The position numbers and the translations under genes are program-made. The notes under the pieces were generated by a model. The model was given only the letters and a program-made list of their open reading frames with translations. It made no database searches and was not told where the DNA came from. A DNA stretch of 64,000 nt, from positions 55,772 to 119,771 of the forward strand of contig CAUDQR010000004.1 in the NCBI GenBank assembly GCA_958451615.1, written 5' to 3'. Positions within the stretch are counted from its first letter, which is position 1. Each line of letters starts with the position of its first letter. This stretch comes from an uncultured Collinsella sp. GTDB lineage: Bacteria > Actinomycetota > Coriobacteriia > Coriobacteriales > Coriobacteriaceae. This document shows, one piece after another, positions 52,717 to 60,477 of this stretch.

Positions 52717-53934
52717 GTGTCTATGCGTACCGATGATTTTGACTACAACCTTCCCGAGGAACTGATCGCCCAGGCTCCCGCCGAGCCGCGCGACTCCTGC
52801 CGCCTGCTGGTGGTGGATCGCAAGGGCTCCCAGGCGGGAACGCCGCTGGAGCATGGCGGCACCGTTGAGCACCGCATCTTCCGCGACATCATCGACTATA
52901 TCGAGCCGGGCGACGTGCTCGTCATCAACAAGACGCGCGTGATGCCGGCCCGCCTGATCGGTCGCAAATCGGGCTCGGGTGGCGTGGTCGAGACGCTGCT
53001 GCTCAAGCGCCGCGAGGATGTTGACCCGCTGGGCCATGTTTGGGAGTGCTTGGTCAAGCCGGGCAAGCGCCTGAAGCCCGGTGCCCAGATTGAGTATCGC
53101 GCCGGTGGCGCCCATGCGCCCGAGGGGGCTCCCGTGGTGCTGACGGCCGAGGTCATCGACTTTGTCACCGATAGCCGTGGTGGCCGTCTGGTGCGCTTTG
53201 AGCCGGCCGGTTGCAATGCCGCCGGCGACCCGCGCACGCTCGACGAGGCCATCCATGCGGCCGGCCACGTGCCGCTGCCGCCCTACATTACCGATTACGA
53301 GGGCGACCCCGAGAAGTACCAGACCGTCTACGCCATGAAGGAGGAGCACTCGGCTGCCGCTCCTACGGCGGGTCTGCACTTTACTCCCGAGCTCATGGCC
53401 GCTATCGAGGCCAAGGGCGCGAAGTTTGCCGCCGTCGAGCTCGAGGTGGGCATCGATACCTTCCGCTTGGTGGAGGAGGACGACCCTACGCAGCACGTCA
53501 TGCACACCGAGCGCTACCACGTGTCGCAGGAGGTTGTCGACGCCGTGCATAAGGCGAAGGCCGAGGGTCATCGTGTGATCGCCGTCGGCACCACCGCGGT
53601 GCGCTCGCTCGAGAGTGCGTTTGACGCGGACGCGCCGGTGTCCGATCCGGCTGTGACGGCGCGCTATTTTGAAGGCCGCGAGGACGGTGCCGACACGCTC
53701 GGCCGCGGCGACATCGTGGCGCGCGAGAACGCCACGACGCAGCTTTACCTCATGCCCGGCTCGACCTATCACGTGGTCGACGCGCTGATCACGAACTTCC
53801 ACGTGCCGCGCTCCACGCTCATGATGCTCGTAAGCGCGCTTGCCGCCCGCGACCAGATCATGGATGCCTATGCCGCCGCCATCGAGGAGCGCTACCGCTT
53901 CTTCAGCTTCGGCGACGCGATGCTCATTTGTTAG
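52717..53934 (+). CDS. queA: SAM:tRNA ribosyltransferase-isomerase QueA
   Basis: QueA (405 aa) transfers and isomerises the ribosyl part of SAM onto preQ1-tRNA, making epoxyqueuosine. The N-terminal DFDYNLPEELIAQAPAEPRD block, PGDVLVINKTRVMPARL, EHSAAAPTAGLHFT, VGIDTFRLV and the C-terminal LITNFHVPRSTLMMLVSAL are all typical. The start is a GTG at 52717, eight bases after AAGGAG. It follows queH by 64 bases, and structured-repeat copy B begins 4 bases past the stop codon. Confidence 0.97.
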   Translation: MSMRTDDFDYNLPEELIAQAPAEPRDSCRLLVVDRKGSQAGTPLEHGGTVEHRIFRDIIDYIEPGDVLVINKTRVMPARLIGRKSGSGGVVETLLLKRREDVDPLGHVWECLVKPGKRLKPGAQIEYRAGGAHAPEGAPVVLTAEVIDFVTDSRGGRLVRFEPAGCNAAGDPRTLDEAIHAAGHVPLPPYITDYEGDPEKYQTVYAMKEEHSAAAPTAGLHFTPELMAAIEAKGAKFAAVELEVGIDTFRLVEEDDPTQHVMHTERYHVSQEVVDAVHKAKAEGHRVIAVGTTAVRSLESAFDADAPVSDPAVTARYFEGREDGADTLGRGDIVARENATTQLYLMPGSTYHVVDALITNFHVPRSTLMMLVSALAARDQIMDAYAAAIEERYRFFSFGDAMLIC

Positions 53935-53937
53935 TTT

Positions 53938-54079
53938 CGCGGTTCTACGAACCGCGTAACCAGTTGACGCTGCAAACGCCCCTAAGCGGCAATCTGACGT
54001 TCAATCGTCGGGCATGACCAGAAGGTCAATGCCCTCCTCTTGCACGTCACCTTGCTCGCTTAGGGGCGTTTTCGCTGAC
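53938..54079 (+). repeat. Structured intergenic repeat, copy B
   Basis: The 5' hairpin CGCGGTT...AACCGCG spans 53938-53956. The long-range helix pairs 53974-53987 with 54058-54071 (14 of 14), enclosing CAATCTGACG and the inner hairpin GGGCATGACC-AGAA-GGTCaATGCCC (54010-54034). It ends with CACCTTG and CGCTGAC boxes. The helix sequence differs from copies A and C but still pairs. It begins at the queA stop. Confidence 0.75.
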
Positions 54080-54098
54080 TTTGCCAAAGCATCGGCAG

Positions 54099-54265
54099 GT
54101 ACTCATTGGGGACGTACTTAAATGAGTGCCCGCAGAATGAGAGTGGATAATCTCCCGTTTTTGGCCTGCTTGGGGGCTCAAAGTGGGAGATTATCCACTC
54201 TCGTCATTGGGCTAGTCGTTGGGGACGTTCTTGTTTGACTAGTCGTTTAAGAACGTCCCCAATGA
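54099..54265. repeat. REP-like palindromes between queA and the coiled-coil gene
   Basis: A first hairpin has 14-base arms GTGGATAATCTCCC (54143-54156) and its complement (54185-54198), preceded by GGGGACGTACTTAAATGAGT. The same block, about 95 bases, recurs at 57318-57413. A second palindrome follows with 12-base arms GGGGACGTTCTT (54221-54232 and 54249-54260) around GACTAGTC-type centre. On the minus strand the latter may end the coiled-coil gene's transcript. Confidence 0.7.
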
Positions 54266-56029
54266 CTACTTGCTTGCGAACAGCCAGACTAGGATGATCA
54301 CCAGGATTGCGGCGATGACGCAGGCGATGGCTCCGGTGAATTTGACGCGTGAGTCGCGGGTTCGCTTGCGCACGTCGTCTTCGGCGGTCTCGAGTTGGGC
54401 AACTTCGTGCTCGGTCTCGGTATGCTCGGCCTTGTCGCGTGCCAAGGCCCCGGCGAGCGATTCGGTGATTTCGGGATGGTCGTGCACCTCGGTCGCCTGT
54501 TCGATGATCGACTGTGCATGTGCGGCATCTGCTTGGGCGTTGGCGATGGTCTGCTCCTGGTCGCGGCGTGCCTTGTCCTCCGCGGCGATCTTCTCGCGCA
54601 GTTCGCGCTGACGAGTCGCGGCGGCAGTCTTCGCCGTCTGCAACTCGTCGCGCGCGGCATCGGCTTCGGTCGTCACGGCTTGGTGCGCGCGTTTTGCGTC
54701 GGCGATAGGGGCTTGAGCCTGCTCGACGGCCTGCTCGGCGGCGGCAAGTGAATGCTCAAGATCGGCGGTGATGCGCGGGACATCTTCTTCGGCTTTACGC
54801 AGGGCATCTGCTGTGTCGGAAATCTGCATCGAGAGCTCGCTGGTGCGCACCGTATAGTTGGCGGGATTTGCCGAGGGATTGCGTTGCAGCTCGGCATACT
54901 CATGACGCAGCGTCTCGAGCTGGGCGCGCGTGGCGTCGACGGTTTGTTGCGCGGCGGCAATGCCGGCGTCTCGCTCTGCCTTCACCTTGTCGCGGATGCG
55001 CTTGGAATCCTCAAGACGTCGAACGAGGCGGTTGCCGGTCTCGCGTGAGCTCGCCTCGCGGGCCTCCACGGCGTCGAGCGCGGCCTTCAGGCGGAGCTCA
55101 GTCGCGTCATCCTCTGTCTTCATTTGTTCGAGCTGACCCTTGAGCTCTGTCGCTTTGGAGGCGTGGGCATCACGGTCAATCTCGGCGGCCGCTGCAGTCT
55201 TTTTGGCCGTGGCAATCGCCTGGCGCTGGTCGGCGACGATCTGGTCGTAGCGGCCTGCGATATCCTGGCGCGTCTCGAGTTCCTCGGCCTGATCGGCAAT
55301 GCGCTGCTCAAGTTCGGCCAGGTGGGCGCGGGCATCGGCAAGTGCCTTTTTCGCGGCGTTCATCTCGCGCATGGCCGAGGCGCCCTGGGCGATAAAGGTG
55401 CCCACGGCGTTCGCAGTGTTCGAGACAGCGGTCCCCAGATCGCGGCTCGCGGCGGGGGAGTGCGGGGCAGTCGGGCGAGCGGTGTCGGCAGCGTCCGCAT
55501 CGGCAGTCTGCGGCACGGCGATATTGCCGGTACCGCCTTCGATCACAGAAAAGCCTGCTGCGTGCGGGTCGACCGCATCGGTGCCAATCGTGGGATGCTC
55601 GAGCTGCAGAAACGAGGGCATGGTGCTGCCCTGGTCGGCAACCGGAGTCTCGCCGGGTACGAAGGTCGAGGCTGCCTCGGCGGCCTCCTCTTCCTCGGCG
55701 TCAACGTCAGCGTCGGCCACGGCGTCTTTCATCGCTTTGACGGCATCCATCATGGAGTCCATGACGGCGTCGAGCTCTTCTTCCGAAGAAACCTCGATAG
55801 GGCCCGCAGCTTGCGGAGCAGCATCCTGTACGGGGTGGTCGTCCTGAGCGGGCGCATCGTCGTTTTGCTCGTCTGCATCTTCGGCGCCAGGGGTTTCCGC
55901 CGTAGCGCTTTCGTCTAAGATGGGGTCGTCGAGGCCAATATCATCGCAGGTCACAGCGTCAGCATCTGCGGTGACGTCTGCGGAATCATCAATATGCTGT
56001 TGAGTCTGGGGGTCCAGCTCGTCTGTCAT
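54266..56029 (-). CDS. Tail-anchored coiled-coil protein of unknown function
   Basis: The 587-residue protein has a very acidic N-terminus (1-170, Asp/Glu/Ala-rich), then a long coiled coil (about 210-545) rich in Ala/Glu/Arg/Gln heptads, and a C-terminal membrane helix (FTGAIACVIAAILVIILVWLF). It has no signal peptide, so the coiled coil is probably cytoplasmic and tail-anchored. The plan suggests a scaffold or a septal/curvature protein, but there is no recognised family. I chose ATG 56029; GAGGAG lies nine bases upstream. ATG 56035 is an alternative with a spacing of three. Confidence 0.75.
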   Translation of the reverse strand: MTDELDPQTQQHIDDSADVTADADAVTCDDIGLDDPILDESATAETPGAEDADEQNDDAPAQDDHPVQDAAPQAAGPIEVSSEEELDAVMDSMMDAVKAMKDAVADADVDAEEEEAAEAASTFVPGETPVADQGSTMPSFLQLEHPTIGTDAVDPHAAGFSVIEGGTGNIAVPQTADADAADTARPTAPHSPAASRDLGTAVSNTANAVGTFIAQGASAMREMNAAKKALADARAHLAELEQRIADQAEELETRQDIAGRYDQIVADQRQAIATAKKTAAAAEIDRDAHASKATELKGQLEQMKTEDDATELRLKAALDAVEAREASSRETGNRLVRRLEDSKRIRDKVKAERDAGIAAAQQTVDATRAQLETLRHEYAELQRNPSANPANYTVRTSELSMQISDTADALRKAEEDVPRITADLEHSLAAAEQAVEQAQAPIADAKRAHQAVTTEADAARDELQTAKTAAATRQRELREKIAAEDKARRDQEQTIANAQADAAHAQSIIEQATEVHDHPEITESLAGALARDKAEHTETEHEVAQLETAEDDVRKRTRDSRVKFTGAIACVIAAILVIILVWLFASK

Positions 56030-56323
56030 AGGCATGTGCTCCTCATCGTTGTTTGTCACCCTATGATAAAGTCTCGCGTCGACATCCCGCGCGCTGCAGC
56101 AAAGTTTCAAAACGTGTTCGATGGCTCGCGTCGATAGCAAAAACTCGGCCACTTTATCCAGTTTGTACTTGACAATCCCTTCGCCGAAAGACGTTATGCC
56201 GTTCGCCTGCCGAGGCCTTTTCTTTTCACTTGAACCCGTTAAAGTTGCATTTCAGCTTTTGTCGCGTTTATTTGGATGCGCGCAGTCGGCGGGTGCGCCC
56301 GCCGCGATTTGAAAGGACTTTGT

Positions 56324-57124
56324 ATGGGACTTTTCACTGGTAAGACCGTGATCGTCACCGGCGGTGGCAAGGCCACGCTCAAGGACGGCTCCGCTGGCTC
56401 CATCGGCTACGGTATCGATATCGCTTTTGCCAAGGAGGGCGCAAACCTCGTCATTACCGGCCGCAACGTTGCCAAGCTCGAGGCTGCCAAGGAATCCCTC
56501 GAGGCCGAGTACGGCGTCAAGGTTCTGCCTGTTCAGGCCGATGTCTCGGCTGGTCAGGACAACGAGGCCGTCGTCCAGAACGTCATCGACAAGGCCATTG
56601 AGGAGTTCGGCCGCATCGACGCCGTCGTCAACAATGCTCAGGCCAGCGCTTCGGGCGTGACCATCGCCGACCACACCATGGACCAGTTCAACCTCGCCAT
56701 TTACTCCGGTCTGTATGCCACCTACCTGTACATGCAGAAGGCCTACCCGCACCTGAAGGAGACCAAGGGCTCCGTGGTCAACTTTGCTTCGGGCGCCGGC
56801 CTGTTTGGCAACTATGGTCAGTGCAGCTATGCCGCCGCCAAGGAGGGCATCCGTGGTCTGACTCGCGTTGCCGCCAACGAGTGGGGCAAGGACGGCATCA
56901 ACGTCAATATCGTTTGCCCGCTTGCTTGGACCGCTGCGCTCGAGAACTTCCAGGATGCCTATCCCGAGGCGTTCAAGGCCAACGTCCACATGCCGCCGGC
57001 TGGCCACTACGGCGACGTCGAGAAGGAAATCGGCCGCGTTGTCGTTCAGCTCTGCGGTCCCGACTTTAAGTATATGAACGGCGAGACCGTCACCCTCGAG
57101 GGTGGCATGGGCCAGCGTCCTTAG
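56324..57124 (+). CDS. Short-chain dehydrogenase resembling 12-alpha-hydroxysteroid dehydrogenases
   Basis: The 266-residue SDR carries the Gly-rich coenzyme motif TGGGKATLKDGSAGSIGYG (an expanded form), NNAQASASG, catalytic Ser156 in FASGAG, Tyr169 and Lys173 in CSYAAAK, and a C-terminal NGETVTLEGG. From memory, the SxSGVTxADHT segment, the GLYATY segment and the GLFGNYGQCSYAAAKEGIRG block closely match known bacterial 12-alpha-hydroxysteroid dehydrogenases (Clostridium group), which oxidise the C12 hydroxyl of bile acids. I cannot check this by alignment. It could instead be an enoyl reductase-like SDR. ATG 56324 follows AAAGGA. Structured repeat C follows its stop by 4 bases. Confidence 0.85.
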   Translation: MGLFTGKTVIVTGGGKATLKDGSAGSIGYGIDIAFAKEGANLVITGRNVAKLEAAKESLEAEYGVKVLPVQADVSAGQDNEAVVQNVIDKAIEEFGRIDAVVNNAQASASGVTIADHTMDQFNLAIYSGLYATYLYMQKAYPHLKETKGSVVNFASGAGLFGNYGQCSYAAAKEGIRGLTRVAANEWGKDGINVNIVCPLAWTAALENFQDAYPEAFKANVHMPPAGHYGDVEKEIGRVVVQLCGPDFKYMNGETVTLEGGMGQRP

Positions 57125-57128
57125 GGGT

Positions 57129-57272
57129 TCCGCCGTTCTACCGAACGGCGGACCGGCCGACGCTGCGCGGGCCGCATTTGGACAATCTGCCGTTCAATTT
57201 CAAGGGCGCGACCAGAAGGTCAGCGCCCTTTCATTTCACGGCACCTTGTCTCAAATGCGACCCGCTCGCTGA
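57129..57272 (+). repeat. Structured intergenic repeat, copy C
   Basis: The 5' hairpin CCGCCGTTC...GAACGGCGG spans 57129-57150. The long-range helix pairs 57166-57179 with 57251-57264 (13 of 14, mismatch at the same place as copy A), enclosing CAATCTGCCG and the inner hairpin GGGCGCGACC-AGAA-GGTCAGCGCCC (57203-57227). It ends with CACCTTG and CGCTGAC boxes. Confidence 0.75.
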
Positions 57273-57317
57273 CGTTGCCAAAATATCGGCGTTGCCGTGG
57301 CTGGTAAATAGCTCCAC

Positions 57318-57413
57318 TCATCGGGGACGTACTTAAATGAGTGCCCGCAGAATGAAAGTGGATAATCTCCCGTTTTTGGGCTGTGCTTTGGGCAAAAGTG
57401 GGAGATTATCCAC
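57318..57413. repeat. REP-like hairpin block, second copy
   Basis: About 95 bases closely repeat 54105-54198, including GGGGACGTACTTAAATGAGT and the 14-base palindrome GTGGATAATCTCCC (57358-57371) / complement (57400-57413). It stands between structured repeat C and tgt; the rest of 57125-57560 shows only the likely tgt promoter region. Confidence 0.7.
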
Positions 57414-57560
57414 GCTCATCCGGTAAGCGTCCAAAAATCCACGCTCATTTGCCGTGTCCCTGCCGTATCCTCCTCGCACCAGTTTCTGTCGAGTCGGTGC
57501 TTCTTGCGGGTTGCCCGTATAATGGTTTGCGTATGAACCGCAACCAAGGAGTTCCAGTTT

Positions 57561-58700
57561 ATGGACCAGAACCTTTTTAAATTCGACCTGATTGCCGAGG
57601 ATCCGACGACGCACGCGCGCGCCGGCGTACTGCACACCCCGCACGGCGACATCGAGACGCCGATCTTTATGCCCGTGGGCACCAAGGCAAACGTCAAGGG
57701 CATTCCTACCGAGACTGTCAAGAAGCTCGGCGCCCAGATCGTGCTCGCCAATACCTATCATCTGTCCATGCGTCCCGGCGAGGATACCATCGCCGAGCTG
57801 GGCGGCCTGCACAAGTTCATGAACTGGCACGGCCCCATCCTCACCGACTCGGGCGGTTTCCAGGTCTTCAGCCACAACGATGCCGTCAAGCTCACCGATG
57901 AGGGCGTGCGCTTTATCGTCAACGATTACGACGGCCGCCACGTGTTTTGGACGCCCGAGGACAACATGGAAATCGCCATGAAACTCGGCTCCGATATCTG
58001 CATGCAGCTCGACCAGTGCCCGGGCTATCCCGCCACGCGCGCCTACGTTGAGCGCGCCGTTGAGCTGTCGAGCATGTGGGCCGAGCGCTGCTATAAGGCG
58101 CATACCCGCGATGACCAGGCGCTCTTTGGCATCGTTCAGGGCGGCATGCACCTGGATCTGCGCCTGCGTTCGCTGCGCCATCTGGAGGAGTGCGGCGACT
58201 TCCCGGGCTATGGTATCGGTGGCTATTCGGTGGGCGAGGATCACGAGACCATGTTCGAGACCCTGGCGCCGCTCGTGAGCGAGTACATGCCCAAGCATAA
58301 GCCGCGCTACCTGATGGGTGTCGGCAACCCGACCACGCTCGTGCGCGGCGTTGGCGTGGGCATCGACATGTTTGACTGCGTGCTGCCGACGCGCACCGGC
58401 CGTATGGGCACGGCATTCTCCAGCGAGGGTCGCCTCAACTTCCGCAACGCTCGCTTTGCGCACGACGACGGTCCCATCGATCCCACCTGCACCTGCCCGG
58501 TGTGCACGGGCGGTTACAGCCGTGCGCTCATCCGTCACATGGTCACGCAGAAGGAGATGCTCGGCGGCATTTTGCTGTCGATGCACAACATCTACTACCT
58601 GCTCAACCTTATGCAGCGTGCTCGCCAGGCCATTATCGAGGGCCGCTATGGCGCATTCGTGAGCGATTGGATGAATAGCCCTGCCGCGGTGGATTACTAA
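57561..58700 (+). CDS. tgt: tRNA-guanine transglycosylase
   Basis: Tgt (379 aa) exchanges guanine-34 for the queuosine precursor preQ1 in tRNAs with GUN anticodons. Asp96 lies in ILTDSGGFQV, the nucleophile Asp in GVGIDMFDCVLPTR, and zinc ligands in CTCPVCTGGYSRALIRH. The preQ1-site stretch reads QLDQCPGYP, where the residue after Asp151 is Gln152 instead of the usual Glu. Length is typical. ATG 57561 follows AAGGAG. It completes the queuosine group with queH and queA. Confidence 0.96.
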   Translation: MDQNLFKFDLIAEDPTTHARAGVLHTPHGDIETPIFMPVGTKANVKGIPTETVKKLGAQIVLANTYHLSMRPGEDTIAELGGLHKFMNWHGPILTDSGGFQVFSHNDAVKLTDEGVRFIVNDYDGRHVFWTPEDNMEIAMKLGSDICMQLDQCPGYPATRAYVERAVELSSMWAERCYKAHTRDDQALFGIVQGGMHLDLRLRSLRHLEECGDFPGYGIGGYSVGEDHETMFETLAPLVSEYMPKHKPRYLMGVGNPTTLVRGVGVGIDMFDCVLPTRTGRMGTAFSSEGRLNFRNARFAHDDGPIDPTCTCPVCTGGYSRALIRHMVTQKEMLGGILLSMHNIYYLLNLMQRARQAIIEGRYGAFVSDWMNSPAAVDY

Positions 58701-58913
58701 GGGCGAAAGACACGCTTGCAGAGCGTGGGCAACGGCAAAGACTGAGCGGCAGCTGCTCGTCACATTCGCTGACGCCGGCTGCGCGACCGCTGACCGATGC
58801 CTTGCAAGCGCATGATGCATCGTGGGTACCATACCGACTAGTTGATGTTCGGGCGGGTGTTTGGCGCATGGCGTCGACCCCGCTCGCTTTTCTTTTTCTC
58901 GATAGGAGTACCC

Positions 58914-59672
58914 ATGATTAAGAATGAGAACGTCGAGGCCGAGCCCGCCTACGACGAGACGTACCGCCGCGGCCCCGTGGTCATGCGCGGCCCCATGATT
59001 CCTAAGGACAACACCTACGCCAATCTGCTGGCGCCCGAGGAGTCGACCGACTGGCTGCACGCCGATCCGTGGCGCGTACTGCGCATTCAGGCCGAGTTTG
59101 TCGACGGCTTTGGCGCGCTTGCCGAGCTCGGACCTGCGGTGACCATCTTCGGTAGCGCCCGCACGCCCAAGACTGATCCGCTCTACAAAGCAGCGCGTAC
59201 CGTCGGGCGCAAGATCGCGCAACGTGGCGTGGCGGTCATCACCGGTGGCGGCCCCGGCATCATGGAGGCGGCCAACAGGGGAGCGGCGAGCGCCAACGGC
59301 AAGTCGGTCGGCCTAGGTATCGAGCTTCCGCACGAGCAGGGGCTCAACAAATACGTGAACCTCGGCATGGACTTCCGTTACTTCTTTGTGCGCAAGACCA
59401 TGTTCGTCAAATACAGCTCGGGCGCCATCGTGTTTCCCGGAGGTTTTGGTACGCTCGACGAGATGTTCGAGGTACTCACGCTGGTGCAGACGCACAAGGT
59501 TAAGCGCATGCCGCTTGTTTTGGTGGGCAGCGAATACTGGCAGGGCCTGTTCGACTGGCTCAACGGCCCGGTGATGGATGCCGGTATGATCAGCCCGCTC
59601 GATCCGGATCTGGTACACATTACTGACGACTTCAACGAGGCCGTCGACATTGCGCTCGGCGGGTTGATGTAG
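58914..59672 (+). CDS. LOG family (cytokinin riboside phosphoribohydrolase-like) protein
   Basis: The 252-residue protein has the Rossmann-type LOG/YvdD fold: VTIFGSARTPKTDP near residue 80, VITGGGPGIMEAANRGA and VFPGGFGTLDEMFEVLT (the PGGxGTxxE signature). Relatives cleave the nucleotide-base bond of some nucleoside monophosphates, though many bacterial members have no proven role. ATG 58914 follows ATAGGAG. The gap before it (58701-58913) shows only a possible weak stem. Confidence 0.9.
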   Translation: MIKNENVEAEPAYDETYRRGPVVMRGPMIPKDNTYANLLAPEESTDWLHADPWRVLRIQAEFVDGFGALAELGPAVTIFGSARTPKTDPLYKAARTVGRKIAQRGVAVITGGGPGIMEAANRGAASANGKSVGLGIELPHEQGLNKYVNLGMDFRYFFVRKTMFVKYSSGAIVFPGGFGTLDEMFEVLTLVQTHKVKRMPLVLVGSEYWQGLFDWLNGPVMDAGMISPLDPDLVHITDDFNEAVDIALGGLM

Positions 59673-59732
59673 AGCAATCGTGCCCACAGCGACATGAATA
59701 TGCATGGCAATCTGATGCTATCTAACGTCAGG

Positions 59733-59760
59733 TTGACATTTATATTGGGTATACTGATGT
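59733..59760 (+). promoter_or_regulatory. Promoter/operator of the toxin-antitoxin pair
   Basis: TTGACA (59733-59738) and TATACT (59750-59755) are spaced only 11 bases, so one of them may be coincidental. An imperfect dyad spans ACATTTATA and TATACTGATGT (59736-59760), fitting autoregulation by a RelB-type antitoxin. Confidence 0.45.
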
Positions 59761-59786
59761 AAAAGACGAGGGCGAGGAGGTCGCGT

Positions 59787-60086
59787 ATGTCTACTGCAAC
59801 GGTTAAGCCTACGACGGTTCGCATCGAAGAGGGGCTCAAGGAGCAGGCGACTGAGTTCTTGGATTCGGTCGGCCTCAGCCTCAATTCCTATCTCAATCTT
59901 GCCGTTCGGCAGCTTGTAAATCAGCGAAAGATTCCTTTTGAGATTGTAGGAAGGGCGGAGGTGCCTAACGAGGCGACGAGGCGTGCCATGGTGATCGCCG
60001 AGGCTCATGAGTTGGGGATTTTGCCGGACGATAGCCCGTCATTCAACAACGCTGATGAGCTTATGACATTCCTCGATGAGGAATAG
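59787..60086 (+). CDS. RelB/DinJ-type antitoxin
   Basis: The 99-residue protein has an N-terminal ribbon-helix-helix DNA-binding part (TVKPTTVRIEEGLKEQAT, FLDSVGLSLNSYLNLAV) and an acidic C-terminal toxin-binding tail (SFNNADELMTFLDEE). The order, size and two-base gap to the toxin gene are typical of type II pairs. It should neutralise the toxin and repress its own promoter. Confidence 0.9.
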   Translation: MSTATVKPTTVRIEEGLKEQATEFLDSVGLSLNSYLNLAVRQLVNQRKIPFEIVGRAEVPNEATRRAMVIAEAHELGILPDDSPSFNNADELMTFLDEE

Positions 60087-60088
60087 CG

Positions 60089-60397
60089 ATGTTCGAGATT
60101 AAAGTCGAGGCTCAATTTAAGGCGGACTACAAACGAACGATGCGCATGCATCCGCAGCTAAAGAGTGAGTTTAAGGCGGCAGTCGCAGAGCTTGCAGCCC
60201 ACGGCTCGCTTCCCGCGGAATATGGCGCCCATGAGCTTTCAAACCCGGGCGGAAACTACAACGGCCACATCGATTTCCACCTATCCGATGGCTTGGTCGA
60301 CGTGGTCGTTCTCTACTTACCGCATAAGACTAATCCTGTGATTCGGCTGGTCAGAATGGGCTCGCATGAGGAGCTGTTCCAGGGCCCGCAGGGCTGA
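60089..60397 (+). CDS. YafQ/RelE-type mRNA interferase toxin
   Basis: The 102-residue basic protein has the RelE-fold pattern: FEIKVEAQFKADYKRT at the N-terminus and IRLVRMGSHEELFQ at the C-terminus, where His of GSHEELF corresponds to the catalytic His of YafQ. It should cut mRNA at the ribosome when free of the antitoxin. It starts two bases after the antitoxin stop. Confidence 0.9.
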   Translation: MFEIKVEAQFKADYKRTMRMHPQLKSEFKAAVAELAAHGSLPAEYGAHELSNPGGNYNGHIDFHLSDGLVDVVVLYLPHKTNPVIRLVRMGSHEELFQGPQG

Positions 60398-60410
60398 TTG
60401 CCGATTTCTA

Positions 60411-60477
60411 AGTTGCGGTGGAATAGGGATTGATTGACGGCTAATAAGTCAAAAACAGTCCCTATTTAACCGCAACT
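60411..60477. repeat. REP-like palindrome at the toxin/helicase boundary
   Basis: Nineteen-base arms (AGTTGCGGTGGAATAGGGA and its near complement) enclose a 29-base loop. It overlaps the 3' end of the minus-strand primase-helicase gene, whose stop codon and last few codons fall inside the right arm. The related TGCGGT...AGGGA sequence is typical of REP units moved by IS200-type (RAYT) transposases. Confidence 0.7.
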
